A stretch of DNA of 64,000 bases from Clitoria ternatea (GCA_037962975.1 CM075669.1:80954001-81018000); one strand, 5' to 3'. Counted from the first letter of the stretch, positions 1 through 12,156 are shown. Translations and numbers: made by a program. Notes: generated from the sequence alone by a model not told the origin.

Positions 1-2579
1 CTCGCTGGGGCGAATATCTCATTCGCCGAAGCGAGAAACCACACTCGGCCTTTAATCACTCGGAATCAGGGGTTCCACTCACTCTGGAAACAACCCCAAC
101 ATACGAGCCTCCTTCGGGAGCCCATAATTATTCCTTATTTTTATCCGTATAGTTCACACATGTGATCCACTCGGAAATCTATCAACTATTTCACTCAGTC
201 GAGTCACACTCGGATATATCTCACACAGTTCTCACTCGGTATACGAAATCCTTTTTACCCCGAAGACTCCTCACTAAGTTAATGACTTGCCTAAGGATTC
301 TAAGGCTTCGTTCACTCGGAATTAGTCTAGTTCCTTTACACTCAGGGAAGTCCTAATAAGTTCTTACTCGAAGGTTCTTAAGTCAGTTCCACTCGAAATT
401 GCATGACCTTACTCACTCGGAATATTATAACCTTACACACTTGGGATAGGCATATTAAAGGGGGTCCTTACACATAACACTCTTCGAATATTTCTCTTAA
501 AGGGATAATTCTTAATAGGTGCGATTCACTCGGAATTGGCCCAACACTTCTTCATTCGGAAAAAGTGTCAAAAATACTCACCTCACTCGGATTTACCTTA
601 ACTCTCCCTTACTCGGTATCACGCAAGCATTATTCATTCGGTAACACATCAGCGTACACACTGGAACATTTGCCTACATCATTACTCACTGAAATAAAAT
701 AAAGCACATAACATTATATATATAAAAATACATTTGGTCCTACTCTCATTACCGAGAGAGTTCAAATCCTACATATTTAAAGCAAAGTGTTGAACTAAGA
801 GCCGGCCAAGGCTATACAAAATCATTTATACAGTATGTATATACATCCACTGTACAATGCACATCCATAAACTGGTGCTCTACCATCACTCCTCATTCCG
901 AGCAACATCCACTGAAATATGGCCACAATAGGGGTGAGCTTTTACATTTAAAATGACAGTTAACGACTAGGAAATCCTCAAGTTCCTACTACGCATTATT
1001 ATATTTCAATCAACCCATCACATACACTGTCATTTCATATATTTACACTCGGTATCATTCACTCGGAATTCATTCAACAGTACACAGCCATATTAAGCAA
1101 TAATACACAACCTTTTTGATCATATAGATTTTTCCCATACATGCGCATATAACCATATTGAGTCCATCAACCATTTTAAGTATGCACATATTAATTTTCA
1201 GTCGGATCCGATCCACTGTTATAAATTTTTATGTTGCAACATAGGCTCCAAGCCTTTTACTCAGCTCCAAGCTAATTCGGCCGTTTTACAGGTACCAAAC
1301 TGTTTGCCCTCACGCATAACACAATTGCTCCAAGCAACAACGGGAGTGTTACGGGCAGCCCCGAGTCCAACTCAGTAAGCTTACCTTAAGTCCAACCCAA
1401 GGACTTTTACCAAGCGTACAACGCTAGTTTTCCGAGTGATTCACTCAGTATTGCCTCGAGTCCAACTTAAGGTCTTCTTATTATTTTTCCATACATGCTC
1501 ATCAGCATAACAGTAACAATTTACTCGGTAAAACCGCATATCACATGCATCTCATATATTTATCATAAAATCCCATCAAAATCATCCCAACATTCACATG
1601 CATTTAATCATAAGATATCAATCGGGATTATCCGCTGCCATTCAGTATAAGGCACTCGGTAATTATACCATATTCACACAACATGCATTTCATGATTTAC
1701 AATATAACAATCCGTCCCACAATACACACTCGGTATCAGTAATATTAAAGACGCATACCACATGTTGTCAAGTATTAAGCTATACACGGGACTTATCACA
1801 ATAAGACCTTAACTCATGCACTAGGTCGACACCGACCCAGCATATTTCATACATTTACAGCTCATTAACGCACATCTTCTGGACAGAAAAGGGCTATAAC
1901 CTATACGACTCAGCTATCACACACATACATACCCGGTATTAGAAAGGTATCATGCTATAACTTACTCATACAACGTATTCACAACCATAAACACACACAC
2001 AAATGTTTTCACCCGGGATCCGTCCATAACTATGCATTTGAGATGTAAAGCGCCCCCTACCTACTGGAGAACGCAACAAGCTCCTCGGCTTTCAGTGATG
2101 ACCCAAGCTCAACCCGCTCCTTCCGATTCACATGCTCAACACTTTCAGCTTCAAACGAACACCACTCTTGGCTTGGAGAAGCTGAAGGCTGTTCCACCGA
2201 ACGTTCACTCTTTGACAGCCGTGGGGTCTTCGAGTCCCCCAAACAACCACAATCACAAGCTGTTGGAGAAGAAGAGGAACAGAGGAGAAAAGGAAGAAGA
2301 AGAAGGAGAAGAAGAGAAGTCTCGTGGAAATGAGAGAAGTGAATGAGTGGTTCAGCTACAACTCTCCAATCAATAGAAAGAGTAGAGAGTGAACGGGTGG
2401 CAAAACGTGCAATGGGGCCAGCCATCAATCAAATGTCACTTCTATCAATTCTTCAACAGCATTACATTTTCCTTTTTATTTAAATTAAATTCTCAATTAA
2501 CACTTAATGTTTACTTAAAATAAATTCTACTTGCACTCAAAATTAATCTGGTCATTAATTTAATATTCGGGATGTTACA
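1..2579 (-). mobile_element. Partial long LTR 'E' (TGTAACATCC family), minus strand
   Basis: Read on the minus strand this stretch begins TGTAACATCCCG at 2579 and runs off the window at position 1. The terminus matches the TGTAACATC start of the long LTRs at 25284, 39478 and 57096 (minus). Like LTR A at 25284 it holds a dense array of the short ACTCGG/CCGAGT motif and, at its far end (1-45), a CTCGCT...AGCGAG pair similar to the one in LTR A near 26460-26580. There is no coding capacity; short open frames near 2032-2428 lie in a purine-rich leader-like stretch. The other terminus and target duplication lie outside the window, so it could be a solo LTR or the end of a full element. Confidence 0.7.
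40..1780. repeat. Dispersed ACTCGG / CCGAGT motif array
   Basis: Several dozen copies of ACTCGG, usually as (T)CACTCGG(AAT/TAT), are scattered at irregular spacing of roughly 15-60 bp. They are not a simple tandem repeat, because the sequence between motifs differs. The same motif on the other strand (CCGAGTGA) fills 25455-26650 and 63170-64000. Function unknown; it is an internal feature of long LTRs. Confidence 0.85.
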
Positions 2580-2803
2580 CGTAGCTTGAGGTTTGTGTCA
2601 GATCCCTGTTCCAGTTTTGAGTTTTTCTTGTTTAATGACTTTTGGGGTTTTTCAAATCATTATATATATTTCATATTTTTCCCTTTTATTGAAATTGATT
2701 ATTTTATAAATATGGACTAATTGAAATATTTATTTGTGAAAAATTTATTATAGATTTTAGTTAAACACATGATAATAATAGTAAAATTGACTAAGGATAT
2801 CAC
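2580..2803 (-). mobile_element. AT-rich remnant, possible far end of the chromovirus LTR
   Basis: No gene is visible. A TG-starting boundary (TGTCAGATCC at 2596) could be the far end of the minus-strand Gypsy LTR whose other part is 10430-11520, with the Copia relic between them. An ATCAC at 2799-2803 matches ATCAC at 10430-10434, as a Copia target duplication would, but the expected Copia LTR end is missing beside it. The assignment is therefore tentative. Confidence 0.3.
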
Positions 2804-2809
2804 ACATGA

Positions 2810-3751
2810 GAAACCTACTTTAGAACATCTCTAATGGGTACATTGTCATCAGACACGTCGATGGGTTCAGTAGTCTGTTCTTTAACAGACTTCTTAAAAG
2901 GGGAGGATCCAGACTTCTTCTGTTCTGATAAAATAAATATTTTCCTAACCCTACCTTTTTGGCTTGAGGTTCTTCTTCCAAGGCTCAATCTTGACCTTCC
3001 TCTTGAGAGGGGCCTTTTTCGTCACTTTAGCAACAATAGCAGCAGACTTGTCTAACACGGGAGAGAAGATTGGTAACTTAGTGATCAAGGGACGATTGAT
3101 CATCTAGTCTGTAACATTTTCAAGACCCACATTCTCCAGCTTGAAAATCTTCATTAAGACAGCTGGGTGGGGAATTTTCTTCTATTTCTTCACTATAGAT
3201 GTAGTCATGTAAGTGAGTAGAATGTTTTCCAAGTTGATTGGTTCCTTCATCATCATGTGATACATACAGAATCTATCCTGCTTAGATACTGTATCTTTAG
3301 CAGACTTTTTAGGGTAGAAGACCTGACGTATCGGAACGTGCAACATCTTTTTCTTTGGCAATAGATTTCCAGATAACAGCTTGTCTGGGCATGCCTTCCC
3401 ATACAAAATCTCATTTATTGTGAAACTAGAAACTTTTATAAACTCAAAGTCATCAAAAAACACCGTTCCACTAGTGTTACAATGAAGAACTGTAACCAAT
3501 AGACCCTCTGAGATCTCAATCTGCTTTCCACGCAGAGAGCCAACCAAGACGTATTTATCTTTGTCATATGAAACTGTTCTCCAGAACTCGAGAGCGATAG
3601 ATGGTGAGAATGGTTCTTGGTCTAGGCAGAAGTTAGTCTAATCAATCCCTTCAACTTCAGTAGTAACATCACGACCTTCAACTTGATATTGAGCAGCATT
3701 GAACACCAGTGACTCAATCATATCTTTTACTGAGTAGTTGATTCCAGTCAT
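2810..3751 (-). pseudogene. Extra ORF downstream of Copia pol (plant transposon-protein / env-position ORF)
   Basis: A reading frame starts with ATG at 3751-3749 and can be followed to about 2810, broken by a TAG near 3640 and more stops near 3180 and 3105. The longest open part is 3547-3182. Its middle has a run (PKKKMLHVPIRQVFYPK) followed by RFCMYHMMMKEPINL, which recalls the 'putative plant transposon protein' domain found in proteins riding with SIRE-like elements. The C-terminal part is lysine-rich. No signal peptide or clear membrane segment is seen in the open part, so an envelope role is not supported. The family is remembered, not searched; function unknown. The ORF sits about 390 nt downstream of the pol end. 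Confidence 0.55.
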
Positions 3752-3889
3752 TTTAGAGAGAAAGGTTTTTGAAAAAGTTTTAGGATAAAAAGAGAGCTTT
3801 TGAGAGAGGTTCAAAAAGAGAGAGAAATTTCATAGAGAGAAATAAGAAGATGTAGAGAGAGTTTTCGAAAAGGTGAAAAGATAAGTAAG

Positions 3890-3912
3890 AGCAAAATGCA
3901 TTTATAGACAAC
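3890..3912 (-). promoter_or_regulatory. TATA-box-like site before the Copia extra ORF
   Basis: The minus strand reads CTATAAATGCATTTTGC, about 150 nt upstream of the ATG at 3751, with a pyrimidine-rich leader (CTCTCTCT tracts) in between. This is the layout of a plant core promoter plus 5' leader, and would let the extra ORF be expressed apart from gag-pol. It is a sequence match only. Confidence 0.45.
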
Positions 3913-4144
3913 GTGGCATAATGGAGGGAAAAGTAGTTTTCAGAAAATAGTTTCATTTTGAGTAATAAAAGAGTGCCACGCATCATAAAAGAAATTAAAT
4001 AAATATTTAAAAGAATTTAAAAAGGGTACAAACTACGTCTCTCAAAATAACAGAGAATAAAATGAAGAATAATTCCAAGTTACAAAGTATACAGACTGTA
4101 AACGTATAGACACCTCTATCATTCAACATTTTGCATGTTCAGAC

Positions 4145-5640
4145 TATACTTGATAAAAGCAAACCTGGCTTCTACTAGGTGCTTAGTGAGAATATCTGCC
4201 TATTGGTGGTCTGTATCGACATGCTGTAGATCCATAATGCCTTTCTGAACATAGTCATGTATGAAATGATACTTCACTTCAATATGTTTTGCCTTTGAGT
4301 TCTGGATTGGATTCTTTGAAAGGTTTATAGCACTAGTGTTGTCACAGAATACTGGAATTTCTTCTTCCTTGATTGAATAATTATCTAGCCGGTACGTCAT
4401 CCACAGAAGTTGTGAACAATAACTGGTTGCAGACAGGTATTCTACTTTAGCTATGGAGAGAGCTATGGAATTTTGTTTCTTGCTACTCCAAGAAATCAAG
4501 CTGGTTCCTAGAAAGTGACATCTATCACTTGTGCTTTTTCTATCTATTTTATCACCTGCAAAATCTGCATCATAAAAATCATGAAGGGGAAAAGAGTTTG
4601 TTCTCTTATAGAACAACCCAAGGTTAGTGGTACCTACAAGATACCTTAGAATCCTCTTCACTATAGATAGGTGTGAATCCTTGGGGTCTTCTTGATATCT
4701 TGCACACACATGCACTAAACATTATATCTGGTTTGTTGAATGTTAAATACAATAGTGATCTAATCATTCCTCTATATAGAGTCTGATTAACTGATGTACC
4801 AGATTCATCTTTACTTATAGCGCAATTTGGATGCATTGGAGTACTCATAGGTTTGGCATCAGCCATTTTAAATTTTATGAGTAACTCTTTGGTGTATTTC
4901 TATTGATGAATAAAAATTCCATCATCAGTCTATTTAATCTACACACCAAGAAATAATTTGAGTTCACCCATCATGCTTATCTCATATCCAGCCTGCATAG
5001 TTTTTGTGAAATCTTTGCACAGACTTTCTTTTGTAGCACCAAAAACAATGTCATCTACATAAATTTGTACTATAATAAAGTGTTTATCTGAACCTTTTCT
5101 AAATAAAGTTATATAAACTTTCTTCTAGTAAAGCCTTTTGATTTGAGAAAAGTATTGAGTCGATCATACCAAGCTCTAGGTGCTTGTTTTAGACCATACA
5201 GTGCTTTACTAAGTTTAAAGACATGATTTTCTAAAGATTTGTCTTCAAACCTAGGAGGTTATTTTACAAAGACTTCTTCTTTAATAAAACCATTTAGAAA
5301 AGTCCTTTTAATGTCCATCCGATATGATTTGATTCTTTTAAATACATCAAAGGTAAGTAAAATCCTTATAGCTTCAAGTCTAGCTACAGGAGCAAAGGTT
5401 TCAGTAAAGTCTATACCTTCTTGTTGGTTATAACCTTGTGCCACAAGTCTTGCCTTATTTCTTATGACTTTTCCATCTTCATCTAGTTTGTTTTTGAACA
5501 CCCATCTTGTTCCAATGATGCTCTTGTTCTTAGGTCTTGGAACCAGGGTCCAGACTTTATTTCTTTAGAATTGGTTTAATTCTTCTTGCATGACAATGAT
5601 CCAGTCTGGATCATCTAAAGCTTCCTTAATGGTCTTAGGT
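4145..5640 (-). pseudogene. Copia reverse transcriptase and RNase H remnant
   Basis: Minus-strand translation shows the Copia RT start (PRPK then KARLVAQGYNQQEGIDFTET near 5440), the RT active-site box YVDDIVFGATK near 5065-5031, and the RNase H end with ADAKPMSTPMHPN near 4860. The sequence after it contains DADFAGD and the terminal LTKHLVEARF near 4190-4150. In a live element these domains copy genomic RNA into DNA inside the virus-like particle. Here the frame is cut by stops near 5565, 5113 and elsewhere and by at least one shift between 4700 and 4870, so no functional polymerase is made. Confidence 0.85.
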
Positions 5641-6970
5641 TCAAAGTCTAAAACAAGTGTCATTGATTATTAGTTCTAGATCCTTGATCTGATTTGGACT
5701 CCTTCAGTTTGATCTCTAATGACGAGGTATGAAAGATGATAAGCCTTGAATTTCCAATCTCTTGGTTTCTCCTCTTCAGATGCTGTCTGTTGATCTAGTT
5801 TTAGTTGTTAAGGAGTAGCAAAGTCTAAAGGTCTAGGTTGTTCTTTAGATTGCATGATACATGGATCATCACCATCTAGATTTGCCAATTTCTTTTCAGT
5901 CTTTGTTAGATCATCAAATCTTACGTGTATTAATTCCTCAATGGTTTGAGTTCTTGTATTGAAGACTATGTAAGATTTTGATGTATTTGAGTAGCCTATG
6001 AAAATACCTTTATCACACTTTGAGTCAAACTTTCCAAGTTGATCTCTTGTGTTTAGAATATAACATGTGCATCCAAATGGATGAAAATATGAAATATTGA
6101 GTTTTCTTCCCTTCCACAATTCATAGGGAGTCTCATTCAGTATTGGTCTGATAAAGACTCTATTCTGGATATAACAAGAAGTGCTTACTGCTTTAACCTA
6201 AAAATATTTTGGCAAATCTTTTAACAAAGCATAGTTCTAGCCATCTCCAACAGACTTCTGTTTTTCCTTTCCACAACACCATTCTATTGAGGTGTTCTTG
6301 GAGAAGAGAATGTGCGAGAGATGCCAGTTTTGTTACAAAACTTTTTGAAAATTTTATTTTCAAATTCTCTACCATGGTCACTTCTTATTGTACCAACACA
6401 AATTCCTTTTTCAGACTGGATTTTCTTATAGAAAATCTTGATTACTTGTGTAGACTCATCCTTGTGGGCTAGGAAATAAACCCATGTCATTCTGGTGAAA
6501 TCATAAACAATAACAAAACCATATCTTTTTCCAGCAAGACTCTGGATTTGGGATGGTCCAAGCAAGTCTAAATGTAATAGCTCAAGTGGTCTGGACGTTG
6601 AAATAATATCTTTGTTTTTAAAAGAATTTTTGTGTTGTTTCCCCTTTTGACATGCTTTGCAGGGTTGGGTTCCATTGAATGAAATTATAGGAAGTCCCTT
6701 GACTAACCCTTTTTTATTAATTTTAGAAATATGTTTCATGCTAATATGTCCAAGCTTTTTATGCTAGATCCACTTTTCTTCAGATGAAGAGAAGAGACAG
6801 GTTACATTTTGACTGTCCAGCTCACCCAAATCAACCTTGTAAAGGTTGTTGTGTTTGTTGGCTAAGAAAAGAGTAATTCCATTAGCATTGATGATGGTAC
6901 ATTTTTCTTTATCAAAAGAAACTTTATAACCACTGTCTTAAAATTGACTTATGGTCAAGAAGTTATGTTT
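5641..6970 (-). pseudogene. Copia integrase remnant (GAG-pre-integrase and rve core)
   Basis: The minus-strand frame holds the pre-integrase zinc region (CKACQKGKQHKNSF near 6650) and the catalytic core with LLHLDLLGPSQ near 6570, GTIRSDHGREFEN near 6390, and the following segment with FIGYSNTSKSY near 5990. These are the D, D and downstream parts of a Copia integrase, which joins element DNA to the host chromosome. Stops and shifts near 6280, 6195 and 6770 break the frame. One stop (near 6777) replaces a tryptophan codon in a conserved WIWHKKL-type stretch. Confidence 0.85.
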
Positions 6971-8100
6971 TATACCTTCAACAAAATACACATTCTCAAT
7001 TAAAAGGGAAGGAATTTTACCAACTTTACCAATCCCAGTGATATGTCCGGACTAGTTTCCTTCAAAAGTAAGTTTTCCTCCTTCAAACCGTTCCAAGTTT
7101 AGAAACATAGACCTTTTTCCCACCATGTGATGCGAGCATCCACTGTCCAGATACCAGAAGAGTTGCTTTGCTTTTGTTCTTAAGCACATCTGAAATGGGA
7201 ACAATCATTGTCTTTGGTACCCAAAACTTTTTGGGTCCTGTAGAGTTATTTGTCTCAACACTTTTCCCTTTTCTCTTTGGATGGTCTTGAATCACGTGAC
7301 CATGTCTTTTACAGTAGTTGCATTTGGCATGTTTATGTTCAGGCACAAAGTGAATTTTTAAACCATCTTTAGTAACATGACCATGCTTCTTGCAACATTT
7401 GCACTTGACATGCTTACGTTTAGATTGAAAGGATGTAGAGGGAGTATTCTTTTTCTCTAGAATCAGTTTCTTTGAAAAAACCTAGACCATCCTTTTGGAA
7501 CTTCCTTTTGATCTTCCCAAAGTTTATAAAGATTTTCAATTTCATAAACAAATTTGGTAGATTTGTAGTAAGTGAGTTTACTTCCTATTGAAGAGACTTG
7601 ATCTCCTTATCTTGTGAGATACAACAAGAGTCTAAACTATTAAGTTCAGTTTTTAGAAAATCATTTTCCTATTTAAATTTATGTATCTCTTCAAGATGCG
7701 TTCTTTCTTTTTCATCAAGCTCCTTGAGAAGTTCTTAGTTTGAATCCTTTTTCTCCAGTTCAGATATTTTATCTTTATATGTAGAAATAGTTTTGGACTG
7801 TTTATTTTCAGTAATTTATAATTTTTTAAAAGAATTAAAAGTCTTTGAAAAGAGCTTCATAGTTTTCTTAGAGTTCAGACTGATTTACCTCTTCTGTTTC
7901 AGAACCGTCTGAACATGATTCAAATTCTGAATTAGTATTAGCCATAAGACAGATCTGTGCAGTCTTAGTTTCTTCTTCAGACTCACTAGAGCTAGTTAAG
8001 TCTTCATCATCCCAGGTGATGAGTCTTTTTTGTTTCTTGACAAACTTCCTCTTTTCTTTTGTCTTTTCTATCCTTATTCAAGAGAGAACATTTAGCTTTC
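6971..8100 (-). pseudogene. Copia gag-pol spacer with extra CCHC-like cysteine motifs
   Basis: On the minus strand this part encodes at least two CxxCxxHGHV units (CKCCKKHGHV near 7400 and CNYCKRHGHVIQDH near 7320), a lysine-rich segment, and a glutamate/serine-rich acidic region toward 7900-8000. Such cysteine units bind RNA in capsid-type proteins, and SIRE-like elements often have extra ones. The frame is broken several times. No protease motif was recognised. Confidence 0.55.
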
Positions 8101-9085
8101 ATATGTCCTGGTTTCCTACAATTGAAACATTCTATAACAGACTTGTCAGTTTACACTTAAATGAACTTTTACCTTTAGGTTTTCTTCTATTGAACCTTCC
8201 TCCTCCATTTTTCTTCTTCAAAAGTCTGTGGAATCTTTTAGTCACGAAGGCCAACTCTTCATCATTATCCTCTTCTTCTTCATCAGTTACAAGGTCTGAG
8301 CTAGTTGATTTTTCAACTCTTGGCTCCTTGCTTCTCCTGGGATTCTCTTCAGACTTCAAGGCAATGTTGAGGACGATGGCTTGGACACTTCCTTCTGGCT
8401 AAGCTTCAGCTTATGAACTCTTAGAACTCCAAGGAGTTCATCCAGGGTAAGAATGTTGAGGTCTTTAACTTCCTCCAACGCAACACACTTTGCATCAAAC
8501 TTTTTCAGCAGACAGCCTAGATTTTTTATGTTGATGTCTTTAGTTGAAGAGGTAGATCCCAGTGCTTTAAGATCGTTGAGGAGCGTTTGGAACCTTCCAA
8601 ACATCTGGTCTATAGACTCATGGTCTTCCATCTTGAAGTTATCATACTTCTTAGTCACAGGAATTTTCTTGGACCTCTTAACATTGGAAGTACCTTCATA
8701 GCTACGTTGAAGAGCATCCTAGATTTCCTTTGCTGTTTTGTAGCTATACACCTTATTGTACTCTGATTTACTTAGAGCACAGATTAAAAGGTATTTGGCT
8801 TTAGAATTTGACTCCAACTTTTTGGTGTCTGTAGTGGACCATTTATTTTCAGGGGTTGGGTTTCCTTCTTTGTCTGTAGGTTCTAGATTATCACCTTTTG
8901 TGATTATTCCCCATAGATCATACTGAGTAGACTTGATGAACATTTCCATCCTATCTTTCTAGTAAAAATAATCTTCACCAAAGAAGACAGGTGGTTTATT
9001 TGATGATGCTCCTTCTGGAATGAGATGATCTTGAGAAGTTAAGGCTATGGATCTTGTACCTTTTTACTCGTGAGAGTAATAAACC
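8101..9085 (-). pseudogene. Copia gag remnant
   Basis: Starting about 9085 on the minus strand, the frame has the gag N-terminus (KPPVFFGEDYFY, then a stop where W is expected, then KDRMEMFIKS). It continues through the UBN2-like capsid region (SYKTAKEI, a stop for W, DALQRSYEGT) to FGRFQTLLNDLKALG. The zinc knuckle CFNCRKPGHMKAKC lies near 8138-8095. The product would package element RNA. Two stops are TGG-to-TAG changes. Position between primer site and integrase supports the call. Confidence 0.85.
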
Positions 9086-9096
9086 CAAAAGGACAA

Positions 9097-9109
9097 GCTC
9101 TGATACCAA
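9097..9109 (-). promoter_or_regulatory. Copia primer-binding site (tRNA-iMet type)
   Basis: The minus strand reads TTGGTATCAGAGC directly inside the LTR end at 9111. TGGTATCAGAGC is the classic plant Copia primer site, complementary to the 3' end of initiator tRNA-Met. Confidence 0.9.
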
Positions 9110-9110
9110 T

Positions 9111-10429
9111 TGATGGTACATAGTTAGACTTAGAAAAGGGGTTGAATAAGTCTTAAACTCTTTTTCTAAACAATCTACAGACTACTTTAGTGAAGTATAC
9201 AATTTTAACAGACTGGAGAAAGGAGCAGAGAAACACACAGTTGAATTTCTCCAGGTTCACTTCCAACTCAGAAGCTACGTCCAGTCCCTTCAGACTGAAG
9301 GATTTTTCACTATTGTAAAATGTCTTTACAAACTGCACTAGCCCAGTGCAATAGTATTCTTGACTCTAGTCACTTTTGGCTTAAACCTAAGTATTCTTGA
9401 CACTAGCCACTCCTGGCTACAAACCCAAGTATTCTTCCAAAAGCCTCTTCAGGCCACAGTGTTTCCCAACACTAACAGATTCTAGTAACACACCAGAATG
9501 TACAAGGTGATAGTAGAGAAAGTGTTTGAAGTTACAATCAGATAACTCAGCGTATAAAGATATGAAATGATTACAGGGTACACTGAGCTACAGACTACTA
9601 TAAGTCACGATATGCACTAAGCAGAACTACAAAGAGAACTTATGTAGTGAATACAAGAACTTAGAAACTTTAAGGAAAAGTCTCTCAGACTTTGGTTTCT
9701 AAAATTAAGAGAGAATTTAAGTATGAGAATGAACAACGTAACTGCATAACTCTTTTTGAATTATGAAGTTTCTTGTATTTATAGTTCTTCTGAAAAAAAT
9801 TCGTTGGTTAGCTTTGAAGGATGCTAGTCTCTTGAGGATTACGCCATTAGTGAGTGAAGACACATGCTTCAGAGAAGTTTTCTTATCTAGAAAACTTTGA
9901 AAGTCTTCAGCAAAAGATCCCACTTGCTTATGTACTTCAGGAAAACACGTACACTCTATAGCAATTGACCTTAGGTTATCCATTCTGATCAGGTTCAGCT
10001 TTTCTGACACCTTGGGACATTAAGGCAATTTTCTTGATAGGTATGAGAAAGTCTTTACTTTTTTGTTGATTGCCTTTTTAATGATAGCTTTAGAGAAGAC
10101 ATGAGAAATTTTATGCATCTTCATTTTTGGAAAGGAAAGATCCTTTTCATGTACTCGAAGAGTCGCACATCTTCTCGAGGTCTAAAGACATAGAAAGAGA
10201 CTTGATTTAATGAAGCTAGAGTGAGTGCGAACTTCTTCATTCTAGAAGCAAATTGATTTTTATGAACTACCCTTTTCTTTTACAAATAGAGCTCTATGGA
10301 CACTTTAACAGAATTGTTAGAAAGACAAACAGTATAAACTTCATTTTAACTGAGAGTCTTGATGTGTATTACTAACAAATCACATAGGGTTTAAAGTGCT
10401 TAATCATGAGTTCAGACTTTACTCTAACA
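9111..10429 (-). mobile_element. 5' LTR of the Copia relic
   Basis: On the minus strand it runs from TGTTAGAGTAAAG (10429) to ...TACCATCA (9111), about 1.32 kb, and abuts the primer site. Inside is a short degenerate duplication (AGTATTCTTGAC...CTAGCCAC near 9353-9435). No partner LTR was found at the other end, so age cannot be estimated. Confidence 0.75.
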
Positions 10430-11520
10430 ATCACAATACATAATTATGCAAATAGCTTATAGTTTTTCATTCTCATCCTTACTAATTTCAAGTGTGGCCA
10501 TAATTCAAAATGTAGATTCTATTAATTATATATTATGGTTAAATTACATTAATCATATCCCTTTTCTGGATGTCAATTGACGTCAAATAATATTTTTAAA
10601 TTAACTAATACTCTGAATACCCCCTTACCTTGATTCCAACTTTCGACTCTTGTTCTCTATGCTGGGTACGCCTAATATTTATAATTTAAGGAATTTACAA
10701 AGCGGATTAGCATTTTGACCTCTGAAATTAAAACCCACTTTACCGAAACAACTCTAAATACACTTTTAAGGCTTCCAAAGCTTACTTCGATTAATTACGC
10801 TCTTGATTTCCGACTTTGGCTAATGCATCGCCGACGCTAGGCCTGTAATCTACGAGCACTAAAATGAAACCTCGTTAGCAATTTATCAATACGTGTCCTC
10901 TAATACTTCTATTTACAAGCTTAAAGTGAAAAAATACAATGAAATTGAAACCCCTTCATCATGTGTGAAATTCAATTTGAGAAAAGGTATTCTAAAACCA
11001 GATATTGAAGTTACCAATGTGCTTATCTCTCTTTCATGATCCTGAATATGCGGTCACTTTCATGATCCCGAATATGCGGTCAATTTTAAGTTTCATTGTG
11101 AAATGGGGCACCAATCAAGCTTTAGAGTCACACAGCGATGGAGGAAGCATGAAAAATGGTTTCTGATTTCTTTTTCTCACACATGAAGAAAATTGAGAAA
11201 AAGAATGAAATTTTTGTTTTATACCATAAGGGTATTTTGGTCCTTTCATCATTTTTTGTTTTCTTTTATTTCCTTTAATAAAAAATTACTTTTACCTCAT
11301 GGTAACTCATATTTTACCATTACTATTTAATTTAACTTATATTTCTTCAAATTAATCACCAAAATTAATTACTCTAATTTTATTACTTTATTAACACTTC
11401 ATAATTAATTTGTAATAGTTTAGGAAAAATTCCTAATTAATCTATAATAATTTAATTTATCATTCAATATTATTTAATTGACGTTGTGCAGGAAAATAAA
11501 TTAGCATTAAGGATGTTACA
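10430..11520 (-). mobile_element. 3' LTR (part) of the chromovirus Gypsy element
   Basis: On the minus strand the LTR starts TGTAACATCCTTAATGC at 11520, right after a purine tract and the end of the chromodomain-type pol C-terminus (once the hAT-like insert is removed). A TATA-like box (TATAAAA, 11223-11217) fits a U3 promoter. A 26-bp unit TTTCATGATCC(T/C)GAATATGCGG... is duplicated at about 11034-11085. Its far end may continue at 2803-2596 beyond the Copia relic. Confidence 0.6.
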
Positions 11521-11526
11521 CACACC

Positions 11527-12151
11527 TAGGGATGTCAAAACAGGTTGACTCTGGCAGGATGACTTGCCAACCGACCTAAAACGAGGCGGGGCGAGTTGAC
11601 TAAATTTATTCCGTGGTGGGTTCAAAATTGGCTCCCGCCCCGTATTTTTACGAGTTTTTGACGGGCGGGGCGGGTTGACCTGTTGGGTTATATGATATTT
11701 TATTTTAAAAAATAATATAATAATATTAATAATATCTTATAAAAAATTTCTAATTTTTCATAACATATCACTTTCATTGGTGTTTGAGTTAGAATTATTA
11801 ATATAATTATATTCAAATTTTTTATTTTAATTATATACTACTTTTTAAATTTAATTGCTTTTTCTTATTAAAAATAATAAGTTAATTGATTTTTATTAAT
11901 TTCTATTAATTTATATTTTTAAGCAGACCAGCCATTAATCAACCTCCCATTAAAAACTTTTTTAAATACTAAAAATAATTTTAATTTTTTAAATGTTGGC
12001 GGGTTAACTCGCCCCGCCCTGTCATCAAAACGGGACGAGCCAAAAATTTCAACCTGCCTTCGGTAGGGGGCCGAACCCGCCTTGCCCGTATTTTGGTAGG
12101 TTGATGGTGGGGTGGGGTGGGGCGGGGCGGGCAACCGCATTGACATCCTTA
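11527..12151. mobile_element. Non-autonomous hAT-like DNA transposon, 625 bp
   Basis: The termini are TAGGGATGTC and, reversed, TAAGGATGTC, flanked by an 8-bp near-perfect target duplication (CACACACC at 11519-11526, CATACACC at 12152-12159). The subterminal parts are G+C-rich with GGGCGGGGCGGG-type runs on both sides, and the middle is AT-rich and non-coding. TIR style and 8-bp duplication fit hAT. It inserted just outside the Gypsy 3' LTR, next to the purine tract. Confidence 0.8.
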
Positions 12152-12156
12152 CATAC

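Larger units (their letters stand above)
2804..10429 (-). mobile_element. Ty1/Copia retrotransposon relic, SIRE-like, one LTR lost
   Basis: On the minus strand the order is LTR (10429 to 9111), primer site (9109-9097), gag (about 9085 to 8100), integrase (about 6970 to 5640), reverse transcriptase and RNase H (about 5560 to 4145), then an internal promoter-like stretch and an extra ORF (3751 to about 2820). Integrase before RT is diagnostic of Copia, and an extra ORF after pol is typical of the SIRE/Maximus group. Coding parts are interrupted by many stops. The second LTR expected below 2804 is not found, so the element is truncated and cannot be autonomous. Confidence 0.85.

Noticed and set aside
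2799..2803. ATCAC as the left target duplication of the Copia relic (matching 10430-10434)
   Set aside because: The base match is there, but no LTR terminus lies beside it. A five-base match can occur by chance, so it is used only as a weak hint.
8016..8402. 128-codon plus-strand frame with hydrophobic N-terminus
   Set aside because: It is the antisense of Copia gag (zinc knuckle and acidic region) and its apparent membrane segment is an artefact of that.
9097..9109. Part of a tRNA gene
   Set aside because: Only the 3'-end complement of tRNA-Met is present, next to an LTR; it is a primer site. No complete tRNA gene was noticed in the window by eye.
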